Shown piece by piece: positions 59,194-60,607 of a stretch of 60,607 nucleotides of DNA. The translations under genes were made by a program, and so were the position numbers. The DNA lies in NCBI GenBank assembly GCA_022773965.1, contig JALFNQ010000040.1, positions 1-60,607 of the forward strand. The letters run 5' to 3'. Source of the DNA: Lachnospiraceae bacterium (GTDB lineage: Bacteria > Bacillota > Clostridia > Lachnospirales > Lachnospiraceae). The stretch's first letter is position 1, and each line of letters opens with the position of its first letter. The notes under the pieces were generated by a model that made no database searches, was not told where the DNA came from, and worked only from the letters and a program-made list of their open reading frames with translations.

Positions 59194-60600
59194 CTATGCA
59201 TGACGTATATTCGTGTATTCAGATATCTCCCGATTGATCGTCACCAGATCATCCACACTCAGATCATGCACAGAGGAATGCCCCGTGATCCGTGCAAAGC
59301 TCTTTAACTCTGCCAGCGTCACATTGAGATAATTTGCTACTCTCTGGGCAGACTGCTCTACCTTCAGGCGCTCACGCAGCTTCGGATCCTGTGTCGCAAT
59401 ACCAACCGGGCAATTTCCGGAACCGCAGATCCGGTATTGCTGGCAGGCAGCTGCGATCAATGCTGCACTGGCCACTGCCACTGCATCCGCACCCATCGCC
59501 AGTGCCTTTGCCACATCTGCAGATACACGCAGACCACCCGTAATGACCAGAGAAATATCAGAATGGATCGAATCTAAATATTTTCTAGCCCGGTACAGTG
59601 CATAGACGGTAGGAACGGTAGTTGCCTCACGAAGAAACAGCGGACTTGAACCGGTCGCACCGCCTCTGCCGTCGATCGTAATAAAATCAGGCTCCGCATA
59701 AACACAGTATTCCAGATCCCGTTCAATGCGTCCGGCTGCGATCTTGATACCGATCGGTCTGCCATCTGAACGGTTCCGAAGCATTGTGACCATTTCCTTT
59801 AAATCTTCCTTAGAATTCAATTCCGGGAATTTGCTGGGGCTTTGTACATCCTCGCCGGGATTTTTACCACGCAGAGCTGCGATTTCAGGCGTCACCTTTT
59901 CTCCGGGCAGATGTCCTCCCATACCAGGCTTTGTTCCCTGACCGATCTTGATCTCGATTGCATCTGCCGCACGAAGATTCTCATCTGTCACACTATATTT
60001 ATTCGGAATATACTCGAAAATATATTTATAAGAAGCCTCCCGCTCTTCCGGTAAGATTCCACCCTCACCACTGCACATCGCCGTCTTTGCCGTCGCAGAC
60101 CCCTTTGCAAGAGCTACCTTGATCTCCTTGGAAAGCGCACCAAACGACATGTGTGAAACATACACCGGATTTTCCAGGATCATCGGACGCTTTGCATGCT
60201 TTCCAATGATCGTCATTGTCGTGACAGGTGCATCATCGTCTAACGGTGCCGGGTTCAACTGTGCACCGAGGATCAGGATATCATCCCAGTTGGGCATGGG
60301 CATTTTTGTTCCCATGGAACCACCAATCGTTTTTCCGGTCACTGCCATCTGATGGATCTCTTCCATATAGCGGCAGGATTCATCTACGCGGTAATAGGTC
60401 TTATCATAGCTCAGATCAGATTCAGCTGCCACACTTTTCCCCGGCGCATCTGCCCCTTCCCCTGCCTCACCCTCCGGCTTTGCAGACTCCAATGCTTCCT
60501 CCCGGAACTTCGAGCCAGGCTGATGACACACCGGGCATTCTTCTGGCGCAGAATCTCCTTCATACACATACCCACAGACAGTACATACAAATCTACTCAT
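59194..60600 (-). CDS. Rubredoxin-fused glutamate synthase-like FMN/Fe-S oxidoreductase
   Basis: 468 residues. N-terminal rubredoxin (about 1-38): RFVCTVCGYVYEGDSAPEE and CPVCHQPGSKF. Then the FMN-binding domain of the glutamate synthase family: AAMCSGEGGILPEE-type (KTAMCSGEGGILPEEREASY), FITIDGRGGATGSSPLFLRE, VITGGLRVSADVAKALAMGA and ALIAAACQQYRICGSGNCPV, whose cysteines suit an Fe-S cluster. It lacks the glutaminase domain, so the substrate may not be glutamine/2-oxoglutarate. Upstream region lies outside the window; RBS not visible. Confidence 0.92.
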   Translation of the reverse strand: MSRFVCTVCGYVYEGDSAPEECPVCHQPGSKFREEALESAKPEGEAGEGADAPGKSVAAESDLSYDKTYYRVDESCRYMEEIHQMAVTGKTIGGSMGTKMPMPNWDDILILGAQLNPAPLDDDAPVTTMTIIGKHAKRPMILENPVYVSHMSFGALSKEIKVALAKGSATAKTAMCSGEGGILPEEREASYKYIFEYIPNKYSVTDENLRAADAIEIKIGQGTKPGMGGHLPGEKVTPEIAALRGKNPGEDVQSPSKFPELNSKEDLKEMVTMLRNRSDGRPIGIKIAAGRIERDLEYCVYAEPDFITIDGRGGATGSSPLFLREATTVPTVYALYRARKYLDSIHSDISLVITGGLRVSADVAKALAMGADAVAVASAALIAAACQQYRICGSGNCPVGIATQDPKLRERLKVEQSAQRVANYLNVTLAELKSFARITGHSSVHDLSVDDLVTINREISEYTNIRHA

Positions 60601-60607
60601 AAAATAC

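Noticed and set aside
1-60607. CRISPR array
   Set aside because: Repeats seen are Ig-type protein repeats, paired operator sites or single duplicate pairs; no regularly spaced identical repeats with unique spacers.

Overview
The window looks like a chromosomal segment of a Firmicute of the class Clostridia, most likely a Lachnospiraceae-type gut bacterium. The evidence is the gdpP-rplI-dnaB operon, the rpsF-ssb-rpsR operon, a Bacillus-type yaaO...rsmI gene order, spmA/spmB, a flagellin with D0/D1 termini, rubredoxin-fused flavoproteins and an abundance of secreted Ig-like (Big_2), dockerin and InlB-type repeat proteins. No rRNA, CRISPR array or intact insertion sequence was seen. There is one tRNA gene (Lys, CTT).

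Layout. 1-2720: 3' part of gdpP, then rplI and dnaB. 2804-26145: a secreted-protein region (CAP/Ig-repeat protein, ricin-type lectin, Big_2 protein, clostripain-like lipoprotein, LemA, subtilisin-like lipoprotein, a 2115-residue dockerin/InlB-repeat/GLUG protein next to a cohesin protein, a small exported protein). It surrounds two LytTR response regulators and a GHKL histidine kinase (9977-12860), and is interrupted by nuclease remnants, a RelB/PIN toxin-antitoxin cassette and the rpsF-ssb-rpsR operon. 26230-27143: DUF951 and sirtuin genes. 27169-30511: an AT-rich three-gene module (DUF262 protein with a sigma-region-1.1-like N-terminus, DUF3696 ATPase, unknown protein) that looks like an uncharacterised defence system. 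30597-36742: small unknown gene, divergent spmA and spmB, a 901-residue secreted protein and a DUF885 hydrolase. 36715-43149: rsmI, trmN6, ricT, holB, yaaR, a guanylate-kinase-like gene and an Orn/Lys/Arg decarboxylase, the Bacillus order read on the minus strand. 43150-44670: an AbiE-like pair. 44899-52625: housekeeping and unknown genes (D,D-carboxypeptidase, trmB, ABC-F, rubredoxin-fused flavin reductase, AIM24-like). 52801-56920: flagellin flanked by two complementary halves of a histidine kinase and followed by a LytTR regulator. 57236-60600: tRNA-Lys, a coiled-coil protein with three FliM-like motifs, and a rubredoxin-glutamate synthase-like protein.

How the genes work together. The main observation is a candidate LytTR regulon. 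Five promoters of exported-protein or membrane-protein genes (CAP/Ig, Big_2, clostripain, LemA, 157-residue exported protein), and probably a sixth (cohesin-dockerin operon), carry two CGATT/CGTTT half-sites spaced exactly 21 bp apart. The second half-site lies 35-36 bp before a -10 box. All are oriented towards their gene and cluster around the LytTR/GHKL locus. A second, different pair of 21-bp-spaced repeats lies upstream of the flagellin gene and upstream of the LytTR gene at 56192. The kinase-like proteins on either side of flagellin look like a split kinase: one keeps the ATP-binding domain but has Gln where the phosphoacceptor His should be; the other keeps the His but ends before the ATPase domain.
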